Below are positions 33,401 to 59,450 of a stretch of 64,000 bases of DNA, piece after piece. Position 1 is the first letter of the stretch. The number at the start of each line of letters is the position of its first letter. A model generated the notes under the pieces. That model did no database searches. It was not told where the DNA came from and worked only from the letters and a program-made list of their open reading frames with translations. Both the position numbers and the translations under genes were made by a program. The DNA is from Notospermus geniculatus (lineage: Eukaryota; Nemertea; Pilidiophora; Heteronemertea; Lineidae): NCBI GenBank assembly GCA_002633025.1, contig NMRB01000396.1, positions 277,986 to 341,985 of the forward strand, in the 5' to 3' direction.

Positions 33401-36013
33401 TAAGTTTTCATTTCAATATACATGTATGTGACCCGTGACAGCAAAACAATTTGGAATGTGCACGGAAGAAGACCCAAGTGAACCAATGGGTTGTTGATTT
33501 CAGCACTGTCTGCCCATTGTAAAATTTGACTTTGTCCATTTCTGTAATTGTTCTCTTGTGTCTTCTTTCCGGCACATTCCAACTCATTTTGCTGTCACGG
33601 GTCACATATGAGCTGAAAGGACCCACAAGGGGTAATAATTTTACCATAGGCGTCCTAACCCATCGTCCACCATTACCCTTAGCAGTAAAGGGGTAATGCT
33701 GGGTGAAAACCTGGCGGCACTGCCACCAGTTACGAAGAGGTACAGGTATAGGGCATAATGACATGCTGGTTAAGAAAGGCTTCACTATATTAATGCTTTG
33801 TGAAGCCTCAGCTACCTGTGTCGCTCTCTGTAATCGAAGCCTTATATGAAGTGATGGTTCTGCTAGGACTTCAGACCGAGAGATTTCTGGCCGAGTAGGT
33901 AGCCACTTTCACTGTATTCTTTAACTGGCCGGAAAGGATCAAGAGTGGTGCGCTCAAAAAGAGCTGCTACACGAGTTCCTCAGAAAGGTTTCTAGACTGA
34001 GAAGCTTTAGTATGTGAAGTGCTTTGAGAATACAGTGGAAAGCGCTAAAAGCATCTTATTTAGAGGGACCCTACAGGCAGCATCCTCATCGGCATTTTTA
34101 TGTGGTTGTTACAGCGATCGGTTGGCATGAGAATACACCAGTAACTCTGACATGTATCACGAGTAAAATTCACTTCAACATTTGAACCCAAACCTGTAGT
34201 TTGTCAGTTGCTAGCGCCACCTGTGATGAAGTGACTGCACTGATATGAGAACGTAATTGTTCTAGCTGCCTATAGGGTCCATTATATTATTATTAGAAGA
34301 CATAGCTTTGACCAATCAAATACAGTTCTCTCTGCTGTAGGCGTGTGCGCCTTTCCGAAAATCGTCAACGGAACATACGTGAACATCAGTCGTGAGGAAC
34401 ATAATGATATTCTGGTAAACGGCTTCCGCGAGGAGGTCTACCAGAACCACACAACCATGGAAGAAAGGCTTGATGCCCTGTCTAGGATAAAGGAGGGTAC
34501 CATCGCCGCTATCAGATGTGATGACGATTACGAATTAATCGGTCCACGTGTCGTGGAGTGCAGCTCGTCACAGCCGGTGGCTACCTTTGAATGGCCGAAA
34601 TGCAACATGCGTGGAACCAAGAAAACCAAGCAAGGTCAGTATTCAACTCTGATTTTAAAGTAATTTCTGCAGGTGACTGTGGTCCCATCATAAATCTATC
34701 AAGGATTAAGCGATTTTTAGTCTGGTTTCTCTGCCCGTCGACTGATGGCCTCACACCTTTTGACAATGATGAGGCTGGACCCTCCTCAGCCCGTGATCGA
34801 GAGCCAGCGCCACCTGCCAAGGGGCCATGGAACCAGACTGAGGGATTTTACAACTCCAGCAACAGATCCCTCTGTAAAAGACATCAGATATAGCTAAAAT
34901 CAATTTCAGATTATTTTTTCTTTCATGAGTGCCCCAATCTAAGAACCAGGCCTAATGTACTACCACCTGAAAGCTCATCTTGAGCCATTTTCCAAATAAA
35001 TACAAAATATTAAGCACTCCCCCTCCAGCTCACTCCCTTTTCATTAGTAGGCAAATTTTTTGTGGCTTTTCATGATAATGGCCCGTATTCTAGAACGTTC
35101 CTTAACGTTAAGGTCGACCTTAAGTCTTAAACCATCGAGAACAATAGATTTAAGGTGGACCTTAATGTTAAGGAACGTTCTAGAATACGGCCCGAAATCT
35201 TTGAAAACAATTTTCTGATACCAAACCTTGCTAATGTGATTTTTACACATTTCTTTGCAAGGAACTTCATCTATTCCAATGGATGGCTTGATAGGAGGTA
35301 TAACAGCACTTGTGCTAATCTTACTAGCAGCATTAATAGCAGTTGGAATATTTTACAGGTAGGAACACTCAGTCAGTTAATTCTCAGGGTGTAGCTAGCT
35401 TTTTGGCTGGGGGGGGGGCATTGGTTCTCGAGGGGGTGGGGGTGGGCTGAACTGCACGTATTTCTCACTTATTTCTGACTTTCTGGCTTATTTCTCACTT
35501 ATTTCTGCACTTATTTCTGACTTTCTGGCTTATTTCTCACTTATTTCTGACTTTCTGGCTTATTTCTCACTTATTTCTGCACTTATTTCTCAGCCAAATT
35601 CAAAATAAAAACAGTATTTTTTTGGGTGACGCCTTGGGGCATTTCATTTGCATCCCTGCACATTCCCCTGCGAGATAGACCCTGATTCGATGATTACAGG
35701 CGAGGTAATCCTATACGTTGAGGGGCACCAACGCCAGCGGCCATATGAGCCTTGTTAGTGTCTCTGACCACAAAGCATAAATACTGTATAATATATAATT
35801 TCTTTGTGTTGGTCAAATAAACTATCATATCACATCATATCTAGGCCTAAGCTCTATGGACCATTTCAAGAAAAGTTATGTTCTAAAAATTTGTGTGGTG
35901 GGCATTAGGCCTGTCATTGTGGCCAATACTTATAGACTTCAATACTTATTATTTTCTCCCTTCACAGGAGGCGAAGACAGGTGCCAAGTGAACCGAGACC
36001 AGTTCCTGTATAA
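30446..36013 (+). CDS. Type I membrane protein with four CCP/sushi modules
   Basis: Exons: 30446-30506, 32194-32403, 32876-33088, 33181-33399, 34341-34634, 35262-35358 and 35968-36013 (stop). All borders are AG/GT and phases agree; the product is 379 residues. Exon 1 encodes a signal peptide (MDWPVVLAILVVFQFSKSDS). Each of exons 2-5 encodes one four-cysteine CCP module (roughly residues 21-90, 91-161, 162-234, 235-332) with the usual C..HGY..CVNGTW..C layout, flanked by phase-1 introns. The first module has an acidic DYDDYDSD insert and the fourth a long loop. N-glycosylation sequons include NGT, NLT, NQS, NIS and NHT. Exon 6 gives one transmembrane helix (ITALVLILLAALIAVGIFY). The tail is a short basic RRRRQVPSEPRPVPV. 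CCP proteins of this form include complement regulators and adhesion receptors. The ligand cannot be told from sequence. Confidence 0.88.
31923..32042. repeat. Near-perfect 120-bp palindrome in intron 1 of the CCP gene
   Basis: Arms of about 53 bp (AGGGAGGTTTCGCAAGAGTC ... GATAAACGTCGTCG and complement) flank a 14-base centre GTGGGTATACCCAA, itself nearly palindromic. Arms differ at only a few positions. Confidence 0.85.
32426..32800. mobile_element. MITE-like element (~375 bp) in intron 2 of the CCP gene
   Basis: The termini AGGGGCTTACAGGTCG and CGACCTAAGCCCCTT are inverted repeats. The interior repeats GAGTTGCTTC and GCAACTCG motifs in both orientations. Confidence 0.7.
33425..33608. mobile_element. 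MITE-like element with ATGTGACCCGTGACAGCAAA termini
   Basis: Arms of about 46 bp are near-perfect inverted repeats (left ...TTTGGAATGTGC, right ...GCACATTCCAACTC). It lies in intron 4 of the CCP gene, starting about 25 bases after the exon border at 33399. Confidence 0.8.
35080..35192. mobile_element. Foldback element (family F, copy 1)
   Basis: The ends GCCCGTATTCTAGAACGTTC and GAACGTTCTAGAATACGGCC are inverted repeats. TTAAGGTCGACCTTAA lies inside. A second family member is at 61531-61644. Confidence 0.8.
35450..35592. repeat. Minisatellite of CTTATTTCTCACTTATTTCT units
   Basis: Alternating TTATTTCTCACTTATTTCTG and ACTTTCTGGC blocks repeat about four times in the intron before the last CCP-gene exon. 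Confidence 0.75.
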
Positions 36014-36122
36014 TGGTAGAAATAATAAGGTAAGAGAAGCAATGGGGATCCTAGCTATGATAGAGGGCAGCACACCAAAACCCAGTCCTATACAATGGGA
36101 TGCCTTCTGTGTGGGAAATTGA

Positions 36123-36305
36123 TCAGTACAGGTGTGAAGGGAAAGAATGTCCTAGGAAAAACTGTCCCGGGAACAAAACATCCTATTGTTACATTCTAAT
36201 CTCTGACAATTGGTTTCTATATGCGTGCCGCTTAATCTGTCATTCAACAATAGAAGTGGACACTTTTTACAGGGGGACACTATTTACTGCTACACTGGCA
36301 CTGTG
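36123..36305. repeat. Dispersed repeat family E, copy 2
   Basis: GTGTGAAGGGAAAGAATGTC, AAAACTGTCCCGGGAACAA and GGGGGACACTATTTA are in the same order as at 24370. It begins about 110 bases after the CCP-gene stop codon. Confidence 0.65.
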
Positions 36306-38254
36306 TTAAAGTACCAATGACGGACTTCTCCGTTTTTTCATAAATTCTTTTAAAAATATTAGACGGTGATGGTAATGTTCCATAAAAATAAATGTTCAAT
36401 TTAGTCTATCATGATGTTGATGAATTGGTACGGTTCTCCACAAACAAAATATGAATTCTTTGCCGATAATTGAAATCACTCTATCATATCATATCAGATG
36501 TTTTTATTCAGGAAACTGTCATGTAAAACAGCCACTTCAATATTCACTTGCCACTTGACTAACAACAGGATGCAAACAAAAAAGATTACCTGGGCACTGT
36601 GATCACTGATTAGCACAAAAAAAAGCTCATACATAAATACAGTCAAAACAGAGTACATCAAAATGGTCGCACATTACGATACTCACTCACGTATGAGATA
36701 TCCAGTTTCATATCAACAATCAAAAATTACAACAGATTTATGTGTCTGCATGTTGTGTCAACGCACCCCAATGACCCTTACCAGAGATCATCATAAATGC
36801 TTTGAGTTTTACTTTGTACCCGTCGGGAATGATCAGAATCACAAGCAGTCACCTTTGATTGCAGGCCATTATATTCCCCCAAATTAACGACGTTTAATGT
36901 CGGAGCCCAAATTAAGGGCACCCAAATTTGAGTCTTGTTTTACATTGAAATGGGAATGTCAGATGCCTGGAAATGGTGTCTTTTATCCTCTATTTTCAAA
37001 AAAAATTCTAACGAGGGGGGGACACCACCCCTCGCACTCCCGCCTTCGGCGCTCTGATGGGGCCTTTGGCCCCAAACCACCGTAAACAGAAATAGCCCAA
37101 ATTAAGGAATATAAAGGCCTGGATTGTTGCCTTGGGAACTCCAGAAATTCATGCTCATGCACTCAATCTGGAGGGAAGATTAGGCTACATCGAAAAAGCA
37201 CAACTCTACCAGATGAAGATGACTTTTGTGACTTGTAATTTCCTGGCATCCAGCAACAAAAAGATGGCTGTTTGTATTAAAGTGTCCATGCCTGCAAGAC
37301 TGTGGGGTTAGATGACTTTAAATATAAGTATCGGTATCATGAATGTAGATGCTTTGATTTTGCAAGTGGGAACCTTCAATTGCAAAATTGCCAGGATTAA
37401 ATTACATTTTTTTAAGCGACAGATACACAGTATGAAAAAGAAGTTGCAATAACTGTACCTTTTTTCCACAGAATTTCTACAAACTTATGAAATTGCCAGC
37501 CATGAAAGTTTCTGAATTCAATGCCAATATTGAAATACATGTACTACAATTTTTTTTTATCAAAAAATAAATTACAGACGAAGAATCAAGTGTTATTACG
37601 GTCCAAAAAACCCATTGCATGAATAATGAAGAAGAAGCTCTTCCTCAATGGAATTATCATTCGTCTTCTTAAAACAGGTATTAGCACGTCCTCGAAAAGA
37701 ATTACCATATTTGAAGCTAAATGCTTTCTGATAATTAGGCAATCGATGTCTGCTGAAAATAATAACAAAAAATAATGGCTACTATGTGAACCAAAATATC
37801 ACCAGAGCTGGCAATCATTAGCAACATTACGCTGTGATCATTTAACATTAACATGCAAAACTTCTCCCCATGAACTGGGGGTAAAAAATATGCTGCCCTA
37901 CCGCAGATTCACGGTGGACAAATGTGAGCAGGACAGTAGCTATCTCAAGAATTTTTGTTCGTTTTACCAGTGGTGCTACCTTTTAAATATAAAGAAGCTA
38001 CTGTTCTCATTGTGACATTGATACCTCATTCAAAGAAACACACTCTGAAAAATATATGTGAAGATTACCAGATGAGCATGATGCATGCATGTGATTGGCA
38101 AGAGAAAGTGAAAGACAGGTTTGGCAGTGAAGCCACCTAGAGAGCACCCACCAAGAGCACCCTCCGAGAGCACTCAGGGTGCAAGGCACCCTCCTCTCCG
38201 TTGAAAAGACGGAACTACCTGAAGTGGATACCACCCCAGAGTCCAGCAGACGGC

Positions 38255-38435
38255 ATCTTCTGACAAAATTTTCTCACATCCTATGGTATTAATTGAAAAA
38301 TATTTGAAGAAAGGTTGTTCCTATCAACCATCTGAAGAATGTTTCTTCAAAATCTTTCCAATTCATTCTCAAGGATTTTAGAAAATTTCGGCAGAAGATA
38401 CTGTCTGCTCAAACCTGGGGGCAGATGAGTTAAAG
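38255..38435. repeat. Dispersed repeat (family of 1818-1960), copy near SMARCAD1
   Basis: TTTTCTCACATCCTATGGT, the ATTTGAAGAAAGG / TTTCTTCAAAATC inverted pair, and AAGATACTGTCTGCT appear in the same order as at 1818-1960. Confidence 0.6.
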
Positions 38436-38447
38436 AAATACCCGTAC

Positions 38448-38662
38448 ACCAAAATCGCAGTTGTAAGGTCACAGACACCTGGCTTTGCCATCGGGATCTA
38501 CCTCCTCTAACATCGTCATATCAAAAGTGGCGTCAGTGTCAGGACTTCGATTCGAAGATATCAACAGCCTGCTTCGTCGTCAGCAATGCCAACCATCACC
38601 AACAGAAGAAGCTGGACCCGGCCATGCCAGACGTCTCTGACCTTACAACTGTGATTTTGGTG
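38448..38662. mobile_element. MITE-like element, family B, copy 2
   Basis: The left arm ACCAAAATCGCAGTTGTAAG and right arm CTTACAACTGTGATTTTGGT are inverted repeats. The internal TCAGCAATGCCAACCATCAC is identical to the copy at 5463-5650. Confidence 0.8.
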
Positions 38663-39182
38663 TATTTTAACTGAACACAAGTACAGTGAGAAATGCACAG
38701 AGGTCATGATGACTGTTTTAGAACCTACTTTCAGGACTCAAAATCAGCTACTTTTATTCCCATTGGCCCAAACCTGTTTACCTTTGGCCATTAAATGGTC
38801 TTGCCCTTTGGCAAACAGGACATTACGATTGTCATTTTGTCTATAAATCCCAATTGCAACGACTGCAACTCATCACCAGAATGGGTTTTGGTTACATTAT
38901 ACAGAAAAGTGTAGCCAAATGGAAACCATGTGATACAAAATCAGGATGATAATGATGATCACCAGTCTGACCAGAATGGATTTTAGCTACACAATACCGA
39001 ATAGACTTGTTCTTGTAGCCAAATGGATGAAATCTGAATGATGACGATGTCATGCTTCCATAATTTTCAAGCAGAAAATCACTGACCTGAATCAAGTCAG
39101 CCACGTCCAATAGTGTGATTCGAGGCCAAGAATTAGCAAAGTGTTCTCCACTTATGATTCTATTATGCCAAGAAAAGCTCCA

Positions 39183-54002
<14,820 letters not shown>

Positions 54003-54396
54003 GTCGGCAACACGAGGAAGTGTGTCTAAAGTTTTCACTGGACTGAAAAAGAGAAAAAATGAATTACACAATCAGATGAATGAATGATGATGATAAATGA
54101 TTCCAATAATAAAGATTAAGAATAACCTGTTGATTCAGATGTGATGCTTCAGTTCAGAGCAGCTCATTCTCATTTTTTCCAGATCCAGCCTCCCTACGAC
54201 GACGAGTCGACCGGCTGAAAGTCTACCTCTTGTCTAAAAGGGACTTGCCAGTGATTGCACAATGCATTTTGGACATCAGATGCGTCAGCGAATTGTGTAA
54301 TAGGGCCACAGGCGTTCGTAGCGCCATCTGTGAGGTCAGTGTAGTAGGAGTATATTACAGACAAGGCATTCATATGGTTTCAGATCCAACGGAAAG

Positions 54397-56418
54397 TTTT
54401 TGCAACCTTTCGCTGGGACTCACAGTGAGCCATTCAATAATCTGCGATGGAGGACTGTAGAGAACAGGCTTCGCTGAAAGAGTAATTAGTACAATATTAT
54501 AAAACCTCTGGCAAAACACACGAGGAAAATCACACCACTCAAAAACTTCTGAGGTAGATACGTGTGAGTATATCAGACACATAGTCATCATGCTCATTCT
54601 GGCAACTGATCAACTGCTAACAAACATCGTCACTGGGTACTTAGGCCTGTGAAAACCACAGGAATGTATGGAAAACCACCCTAATGGGCCCAGGCCTTAA
54701 CAAATGACAACAAAAACTTACCCTGTTTATTTTTGTTTTCTTTTTTGAGCGACTTGGGTACATTTTCTTCGAGGTTTTCGTCACTTTTTTTCGAAGTGAC
54801 ATCCGCTGCAAGAAAACCAACATTTGGAGAACTTGACTGAGCTCTTCGGCTGCAAACATGGCATTTATTATCTATTCCACCTTGCCTGGACTGATAATGC
54901 TAAAATGAAATGAACTCCAAGTCAAAAGGAAAATGTATTTTTGAACAACTGCACCCTGATGTAACGGCACACAGATGTATTACCATACTCACGATTAGCA
55001 AATGGGTCCTCCTCATCTTCTCCAAATGATAAGTCACTGTCGCTTTCCATTACTGGCCGTCGCTTTCGTTTTCTGAAACAGAAGTGCTGCTATGATGCAT
55101 TTTCGAGGTAACAATGGTGCATGTCACTGTCAGAGTGCTGGAAATCTCCTGTCTAGACTGGAGGTTCAAAACTAGGCTGCAGATTCGATATTAGATCTAT
55201 TTTTGATCCCTGGTTGGACCTATTCTTCATGTGATAGAGAGGTCGATTCTGACAGCACAGCTTTTCACCACACACTCTGGTTTCCTCCTACCGCACCACA
55301 CATCCCATATAGACTGTACAGCTAATGCCCGGATTTGGCTCTCACCCTCAGATCTTAAGACTCAACTCAAAATCTTATTTTCAGAACTCCCTCCATCACT
55401 TACCTTGGCTTTCTACGTTTGTCGACTCCATTTATTTTCACCCCCTTTTCCTTTGACAACCAGCCATCACTGTCATCTTCTTCATCACTAGATATGACAG
55501 GACCTTTCCGGCCTTGAGCGGCTGCTTTTTTGCGTCTCGGTGGACTGGGTTGCAGGTGTTTATGGGTATCAACTGATTTGATATCTGGAATGTAGAAAAT
55601 GCAAAATCTTGGAATAAGAATCAGCAACAGTAGTAAGTAACCAATGTTTTATATTATGCAAACTTGTCAGACAGGGCATGGCATGCATAGGTGAATGGGG
55701 ATTGAACCTACTGTAGAACCGCCGAGGCGACAGGCATTGATGTTTCCACTGCACTGACCCTATAATGAAATAGCTGAGTTTAAAATGTATCAGGATTTAA
55801 TACTTTGTGATGAGCATGTAGCAATCTGGAAGCAAAACTTCTTGATTTTTATCCATGTTGGAAAGAGAAGGTAGAGATGGGAGTAGGCCTAGGCCTATAG
55901 AGAAGCCCGATATAATTCCATACCATCAACGATATTTCTTGTGAATTTGGAGCAGGTATCTTGGGCATGATTTATACTTTGGTTGCGCGGATTAGATGGC
56001 GAATTCTCACTGCTTTGGGATGAGCCTGTGCTGACACTGGGTTGTAATTTGGCCTTATCCTTGGACTTCGGCTGGAACCTGTACTTTAGTAGACTTGAAA
56101 CACCAGCGTCAGACATGTCGGCAACACGAGGAAGTGTGTCTAAAGTTTTCACTGGACTGAAAAAGAGAAAAAATGAATTACACAATCAGATGAATGAATG
56201 ATGATGATAAATGATTCCAAGAATAAAGATTAAGAATAACCTGTTGATTCAGATGTGATGCTTCAGTTCAGAGCAGCTCATTCTCATTTTTTCCAGCCTC
56301 CCTACGTACCTACGACGAGTCCCGGCTGAAAGTCTACCTCTTGTCTAAAAGGGACTTGCCAGTGATTGCACAATGCATTTTGAACATCAGATGCGTCAGC
56401 GAATTGTGTAATAGGGCC
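54397..56418 (-). pseudogene. N-terminal exon duplication, copy 2 (truncated SMARCAD1 5' copy)
   Basis: Exons 56116-55924 (with ATG), 55584-55404, 55072-54993 and 54805-54722 match the functional exons in length, phase and sequence (for example KYRFQPKSKDK against KYRFQLKSKDK). The fifth exon starts at 54473 but is cut at about 54397, inside the first CUE domain, and runs into unrelated sequence with a stop. On its own it would give only a short N-terminal fragment. It could be a real partial duplication or an uncollapsed haplotype. Confidence 0.85.
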
Positions 56419-56822
56419 TATGTATATGTAGAGTGAAGCCCTACCTAGCCAGTATGTCATGTGTACAAATGCACAGTGAAAACTGCTGACTGTGCACGCG
56501 CTGAGCAGCACAGCACTGACAGACTGATGAGCAGGCGAGAGAAAACAGTGACAGTTCACACTGGCTGCCGACACATCGCTTATAAAGAAGAAAGAAACCA
56601 ATATTTGACTCTCTTTATTAAGTACCATTAGATCATTCACTTTGTCTTACATTCACATAATCTGAATCGGTATTCAGTGAAAAAAGGCAACAAAAGTAGA
56701 GAGAAGATCATGCAGATGACGCACATGGGCCGGCTGGATTCCGAGCTACATGAGCTAGCCTAATCGCAGTCAATCACAAAGGGTGGCGCTCTATACGCAT
56801 TTTTTTTGTACCGAAATGATTA
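56418..56822. repeat. Duplicated upstream block, copy 1
   Basis: It runs from TATATGTAGAGTGAAGCCCT to TTTTGTACCGAAATGATTAA and is repeated at 57087-57472 with small indels. Confidence 0.85.
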
Positions 56823-57086
56823 AGGCCGTGTTCGGAAAGCTTCCCCGAGGAAATTTCTTCCCCGAGCTTCGGGGAATGTGAGCATGCCCAGTGAAGGCGA
56901 ATTTCCGAACAACGTCATGAGGTCATGTGAGAGTATGTAGGAGAAGGGCACGATGACGGAAAAAGATGAGAATGTGTAGACGAAGAAGTGAGAATAAAAT
57001 CCAAGATCATCAGAAGAAACAACGTGTCTTTATTCAGTTTAGTCCCCAGAAGCAGAAGGAATAAGATCCCGGTCAAAACATTACAG

Positions 57087-57472
57087 TATATGTAGAGTGA
57101 AGCCCTAGCCTACAGTATGTCATGTGTACAAATGCACAGTGAAAACTGCTGACTGTGCACGCGCTGAGCAGCACAGCACTGACAGACGATGAGCTGGCGA
57201 GAGAAAAGTGACAGTTCACACTGGCTGTCGACACATCGCTTATAAAGAAGAAAGAAACCAATATTTGACTCTCTTTATTAAGTACCATTAGATCATTCAC
57301 TTTGTCTTACATTCACATAATCTGAATCGGTATTCAGTGAAAAAAGGCAACAAAAGTAGAGAGAAGATCATGCAGATGACGCACATGGGCCGGCTGGATT
57401 CCGAGCTAATCGCAGTCAATCACAAAGGGTGGCGCTCTATACGCATTTTTTTTGTACCGAAATGATTAAAAG
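57087..57472. repeat. Duplicated upstream block, copy 2
   Basis: Near-identical to 56418-56822, lacking about 14 bases around AGCTACATGAGCTAGCCTAA. It ends about 220 bases before the SNIP1 start codon. Confidence 0.85.
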
Positions 57473-57692
57473 AGGCAACTATCAAAAATCAAAAATATTT
57501 GCAGTAGTAATAAAAAAATCGTAAACCAAATTTGGACACAGAGAGTGAATGTATCATCAGATATCAAACAAATAATTCTTTTATACGAAACTGATGCGTA
57601 AATTATGCCGCTGAATTTTTTTCTTCAATCACAGTTTCCGGTTTTCAGATTTCTTATTTTCGGACTCAAAATTCGCACAAAATCCTCTGTAA

Positions 57693-59266
57693 ATGTCGTC
57701 AAAGAAGACACGGCGCGAAAGAGAATATTCCTCCAGTCCAGAGTATCACCATAGATCAAAGAAACGCCATCATCGATCCAGATCATCAAGCCAAGAACGG
57801 GTAGGTTGGTTTGAATGAACACGCATGTTTTTGTTGTAGGCCTAGGCCTACATGTTATCATGTAATGTAGGCCTATGCACACGCACATGCATTCATACAG
57901 TCAGTGGGCTGGCTAAATACAGTTGCTGCAGTGCAGTGCAGTGCTGCTGTGCATTGTGCTCTCTACAAAATACACTGCAGGGGAACGGAGCTTTGTTCCA
58001 CATGGTGCCGCTATACGGCGCTAGTTTACAATCCCCAGTCAGTGGTCAGAGTTTAGAATACCGTAGCTACTGATTCAGATGTGTTGTTATGTTGTCAAAT
58101 TGACGAAATTAATAATAATGCATTACATCATTAAAGATATTAAATTAGTCGTGTACCTTATTTTTGTCGTGGGGCAGGCCTGTCCTGGCTGATAAGTGGA
58201 TTGACTGCGACTGTGTAGTGTGATGCCGGATATGGATGCTGTTGACCATCTCCGGTTTTTATCTTTCCAGGGTGGTAGACATCGCCGCCGCTATGATAGC
58301 AGTCCTGAGAGTGAAGAGGAACGATATAGCCATCGACACAAAAGTCATCATACTAGCAAAAGTCAGAAATATGATAAAAGAGAACGAACTAGGAGGGATC
58401 AAAAATATGAGGTTAGTAGATTCTGTGAGGTTTGAATACTGTTCTTCGCACTTGAAATAAGACAACTCATGTGGATTTCTTCTACTTACAGTACTGTAAT
58501 ATGAGCACCTGTTCTCCCAGTCCCATACCTGATGTTGAGTGACTTTTCCAAGTGATATTTTACACTATCCTACACATTATGGATGTTTTTTCTTTTTCAG
58601 AATGTTCGTGTGAAACAAGAACCAACTGATGATGACCATCGTCAAAGATATAACGATCGAAGGCGAGAGAATCGTCGAAATCAACCAGGGAATCCTTTTA
58701 CTGCTGATGGTGCGGATAATCAGAATTATGGGAGACAGGATGGTGCTTCTGCAAGTGCAAACCCTCCAGAAAACAAGGAAGAACCGAACTTTGCTCTATC
58801 TGGCAAGCTGACAGAGGACACTAACACGTATCGTGGCGTTGTTATAAAATATAATCAGCCACCCGAGGCAAGGAAACCTCGAAAACGGTGGCGCCTGTAT
58901 CCCTTCAAAGGTGACCAGACATTACCAATGTTACCTGTTCACCGCAATAGCGCATATCTTTTAGGGAGAGAACGACTCATAGCAGACATTCCTGTGGATC
59001 ACCCGTCATGCTCCAAACAGCATGCAGTACTTCAGTACCGCCTCGTCGATTATGAACGAGACGATGGGAGCATGGGACGTCAAGTCCGGCCATATATCAT
59101 TGATCTCGGTTCAACTAATGGAACATATGTGAACAATAAACGTATTGAGCCTCAGAGATACGTGCAACTTTTAGAAAAGGATGTTTTAAAGTTTGGTTAC
59201 AGTACACGGGAGTATGTACTTTTACATGAGAAAAGTGACTTTGCAGAGGTTGATGACTATGACTGA
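57693..59266 (+). CDS. SNIP1: SNIP1, Smad nuclear-interacting protein 1 (FHA domain)
   Basis: Three coding exons, 57693-57800 (36 codons), 58271-58411 (47 codons) and 58601-59266 (221 codons plus stop), all phase 0; 304 residues in total. The N-terminal third is RS/KR-rich with SSPESEEER-type stretches. The segment FALSGKLTEDTNTYRGVVIK is the conserved SNIP1 linker, followed by PEARKPRKRWRLYPFKGD. The FHA domain has GRERLIADIPVDHPSCSKQH and LGSTNGTYVNN, with the phosphothreonine-binding Arg, Ser and Asn in place. The acidic C terminus ends EVDDYD. SNIP1 is a nuclear protein linked to spliceosome and miRNA-processing complexes and to Smad/p300 signalling. Shorter than human (396) because the N-terminal part is reduced. 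Confidence 0.96.
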
Positions 59267-59444
59267 TGAATGTTTGTGCATTGATATATTTTTGTTGTCT
59301 TTTCGTGGCCACAATTAGTTTCTCCTCACACAGCTTCAGTAAGGTGAAAGCTGTGGTCATGAAACATTGTTAATTTCATTGGGAAAGGAATTAATTATTT
59401 TGTATTCTCTCTGGATGTCATTGTTTGGTTAATTTCATTGGGAT

Positions 59445-59450
59445 AATAAA
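59445..59450 (+). promoter_or_regulatory. Candidate polyadenylation signal of SNIP1
   Basis: AATAAA lies 179 bases after the stop codon. A second AATAAA is at 59536-59541. Confidence 0.45.

Larger units (their letters stand above)
36014..39182. other. Convergent 3' intergenic region between the CCP gene and SMARCAD1
   Basis: Both genes point into this region. AATAAA at 36387-36392 may end the CCP transcript, and TTTATT at 38753-38758 may end SMARCAD1. Repeats: family E copy at 36123-36305, a copy of the 1818 family at 38255-38435, and family B element at 38448-38662. I see no exon in 36310-38250. Confidence 0.5.
54313..57692. promoter_or_regulatory. Shared upstream region of SMARCAD1 and SNIP1 (divergent)
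   Basis: The two genes start on opposite strands. The region between the upper SMARCAD1 copy (56116) and SNIP1 (57693) is 1.6 kb, and 3.7 kb if the lower start is used. It includes a ~400-bp block present twice, at 56418-56822 and 57087-57472. I see no clear TATA box. Confidence 0.4.

Noticed and set aside
54185-54320. + strand frame with RLKVYLLSKRDLPVIAQC
   Set aside because: Frame is broken in the second duplicate copy by indels and has no partner exon.
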